From Hahella sp. HN01 (lineage in GTDB: Bacteria > Pseudomonadota > Gammaproteobacteria > Pseudomonadales > Oleiphilaceae): a stretch of DNA of 42,950 nucleotides. Under the pieces are notes generated by a model. The model worked only from the letters and a program-made list of their open reading frames with translations, was not told the origin of the DNA and searched no databases. The position numbers and the translations under genes are program-made. The DNA is taken from positions 150,190-193,139 of the forward strand of contig NZ_JAHMIN010000006.1 in assembly GCF_018986435.1 (NCBI RefSeq), written 5' to 3'. Position 1 is the stretch's first letter; each line of letters opens with the position of its first letter. Shown here piece by piece: positions 41,382 to 42,950 of this stretch.

Positions 41382-41993
41382 TCAATCTGATGCGGGGCGA
41401 CTGCGTGATGCGTCACAATAATCCAGCGCCTGTAAACACGCCGTTAAAACCTCTTCCGCTGACTGACGAATATCAATAACGATGGCTTCGTTCTCATGAG
41501 GTTCCTCCAGTGCGGCGAACTGGCTCAGCAGCATTTCCGGTCCCTTGAAATAATGGCCGCGACGCTGGGTCAGGCGCTGCAGGATCGTATCAAAATCCCC
41601 CTGTAAATAAACATACTGCAAACCGGGCGCGCCTGCGCGAAGAAGAGTGCGATACTCCGACTTCAAGGCGGAACAGGCTAACACCAGACTGGGCTTATGC
41701 CGGATCAGAGCGGACAGGTCCGCTAGCCATTGCGCCCGGTCGGCGTCAGTAAGAGGCTCGCCGCGGGACATTTTCTCCACATTGGCGGCGCAGTGAAAAT
41801 CGTCTGCGTCGAAGAACGGCAGCGCTAAGCGGTGCGCCAGGGCGGCCCCGATGCGACTTTTGCCGCAACCGGAGACGCCCATCATGATAATTTTCAAACC
41901 GTTTTTTCTCTCTACTGAACAGGTTTCACGGGTTTTTGAGCCGGCGTCATTAGCCTCTAGGTTGGCTTCCATCGAGTTGGGTTTCCTTTCCAT
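41382..41993 (-). CDS. gntK: Gluconokinase
   Basis: About 203 residues from ATG 41993, which overlaps the TRAP stop as TGATG; an ATG at 42005 and one at 41972 are also in frame. It phosphorylates gluconate to 6-phosphogluconate. Walker A is MMGVSGCGKSRIG; then FFDADDFHCAANVEKMSRGEPLTDADRAQWL, LVLACSALKSEYRTLLR, VYLQGDFDTILQRLTQRRGHYFKGPEMLLSQFAALEEP (in parts), all classic GntK blocks. The N-terminal 30 residues before Walker A are an unconserved extension. Translationally coupled to the permease gene. Confidence 0.95.
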   Translation of the reverse strand: MERKPNSMEANLEANDAGSKTRETCSVERKNGLKIIMMGVSGCGKSRIGAALAHRLALPFFDADDFHCAANVEKMSRGEPLTDADRAQWLADLSALIRHKPSLVLACSALKSEYRTLLRAGAPGLQYVYLQGDFDTILQRLTQRRGHYFKGPEMLLSQFAALEEPHENEAIVIDIRQSAEEVLTACLQALDYCDASRSRPASD

Positions 41994-42950
41994 CAGGCCC
42001 ACCATAACGCCAGTTGCGGGAAGGCGATAAGCAGCGCCAGGGCGATCAACTGCAATCCGATAAACGGCAGCAGGGAGATAAATATTTCACCAAGAGAGAT
42101 GTCTTTCGGCGCTACGGATTTGAGATAAAACGCGGCGGGCCCAAAGGGCGGCGAAAGAAACGACACCTGCATATTCATGCAGAACACCACGCCGAACCAG
42201 ATAGGGTTGTAGCCCAGCTCCACCACGATGGGCACGAAGATCGGCATGGTCAGCAGCGCCACGCCTACCCAGTCGAGAAACATGCCCAGCACCAGCAGGA
42301 TGGCCATCATCAGCAGAATCGTGGTGAGACCGTCGCTGCCGCTGAAGGACAGAATGGTCTCGCGCACAAAATCGATGCCCCCCATCAGGTTATAGACTCC
42401 CACCAGGGCGGTGGCGCCAATGCCGATCCAGATGATCATGCCGCAACTGCGCAAGGTGGTGACGCAGCTTTGCTTCAGCATGGTTCTGTTCAGTTCGCCG
42501 CGAATCAACGCGCTGATGGCGATGCCGACCACGCCCAACGCGGACGCCTCGGTAATTGAAGCGACGCCGGTGTAAATACTGCCCAGCACCACGGCGACAG
42601 TGAGAATCGGAAATACCAGCGCTTTGGCCAGATTAGGCGTGGCCGCCTGCGGCTCAATATCAGGCGCGTTATCGGCGTTATCCGAAGGCAATGGCGCCCA
42701 ATGAGGACGCATCCTGGCGGCGATGAGCACATAAGCGATATACAGCGCCGCCAGGATCAACGCCGGCGCGAAGGCGCCTTTGAACAGGTCGCCGATGGAC
42801 ACATTCGCGGTCAAACCATAAATGATCAGGACGATACTGGGTGGCAGCATGGTGCCCAGCGCGCCGCCAGCGCAGGTGACGCCGATGGCCAGACGACGGT
42901 GATAGCGCAGACGCAACATTTGCGGCAGCGCCAGCAGGCCCAGCAGGACG
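41993..42950 (-). CDS. TRAP transporter large permease (DctM type), 5' end outside window
   Basis: The C-terminal about 319 residues of a DctM-family permease of the TRAP system, running off the window end. Family blocks: LALPQMLRLRYHRRLAIGVTCAGGALGTMLPPSIVLIIYG (in parts), GVASITEASALGVVG, GMFLDWVGVALLTMPIFVPIVVELGYNPIWFGVVF, FLSPPFGPAAFYLKSVAP. Many membrane helices. The small permease and the binding protein should lie just beyond the window. Coupling to gluconokinase indicates gluconate or a related sugar acid as substrate. Confidence 0.95.
   Translation of the reverse strand, partial: VLLGLLALPQMLRLRYHRRLAIGVTCAGGALGTMLPPSIVLIIYGLTANVSIGDLFKGAFAPALILAALYIAYVLIAARMRPHWAPLPSDNADNAPDIEPQAATPNLAKALVFPILTVAVVLGSIYTGVASITEASALGVVGIAISALIRGELNRTMLKQSCVTTLRSCGMIIWIGIGATALVGVYNLMGGIDFVRETILSFSGSDGLTTILLMMAILLVLGMFLDWVGVALLTMPIFVPIVVELGYNPIWFGVVFCMNMQVSFLSPPFGPAAFYLKSVAPKDISLGEIFISLLPFIGLQLIALALLIAFPQLALWWA

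Noticed and set aside
1-42950. CRISPR arrays, tRNA or rRNA genes, insertion sequences
   Set aside because: No regularly spaced repeats, no tRNA-like cloverleaf or rRNA segments, and no transposase or integrase motifs were seen.

Overview
The window looks like chromosome of a free-living, probably marine gammaproteobacterium. A Hahella-like or oceanospirillalean host is my guess from gene content and the moderately GC-rich codon use, not a proven assignment. Gram-negative markers include a TonB-dependent receptor, a lipoprotein, several Sec-signal proteins, a TRAP transporter and a Fur box. I see no rRNA, tRNA, CRISPR array, transposase or integrase.

Layout. 1-2131 (minus): a large hybrid histidine kinase, cut by the window edge, with two tandem FixL-like PAS domains. 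2132-2558: non-coding, with a 15-bp minisatellite. 2559-3795: divergent nitroreductase and MarR regulator sharing two operator-like palindromes. 3887-10178: an accessory block of more AT-rich genes: an orphan Imm11-type immunity gene, a GIY-YIG nuclease bracketed by a 91-bp repeat, a RusA-like nuclease, an unknown gene and a large membrane-anchored KAP-type NTPase. 10435-12504: a small membrane protein with a Gly/Asp tail, an Nmad2-type protein, and a periplasmic solute-binding-like protein. 12797-16835: a tightly overlapping operon of TonB receptor, Asp-box beta-propeller with Cys/His metal-like motifs, and TlpA-like thioredoxin, plausibly for uptake of a metal or metal complex. 16918-24423: mostly housekeeping or unknown genes (phage-tail-lysozyme-like protein, DUF4013 membrane protein, small secreted peptide, ABM monooxygenase, LysR / SnoaL / amidase cluster, TPR protein). 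24442-26463: a Fur box between an AraC regulator and an O-methyltransferase.

27121-32680 is rich in secreted products: an aerolysin-family pore-forming toxin lacking the N-terminal lobe, a seven-repeat Cys-rich secreted protein, an uncharacterised four-gene envelope operon, and a small secreted protein. 33054-38091 resembles a polymorphic-toxin locus: a 537-residue protein ending in a papain-like Cys/His/Asn domain, followed by six small intact genes and one SUKH pseudogene, all co-directional, as in immunity-gene arrays. 38183-39348 holds a GNAT acetyltransferase and a 182-residue caspase-like Cys/His protein. 39590-42950 holds a secreted SGNH esterase and, on the minus strand, a gluconate-type operon: TRAP large permease, gluconokinase and a LacI-family repressor.

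Family assignments come from motifs I can read in the translations. Functions of the accessory genes are inferences. Start codons were chosen from ribosome-binding sites and differ from the longest reading frame in several genes.
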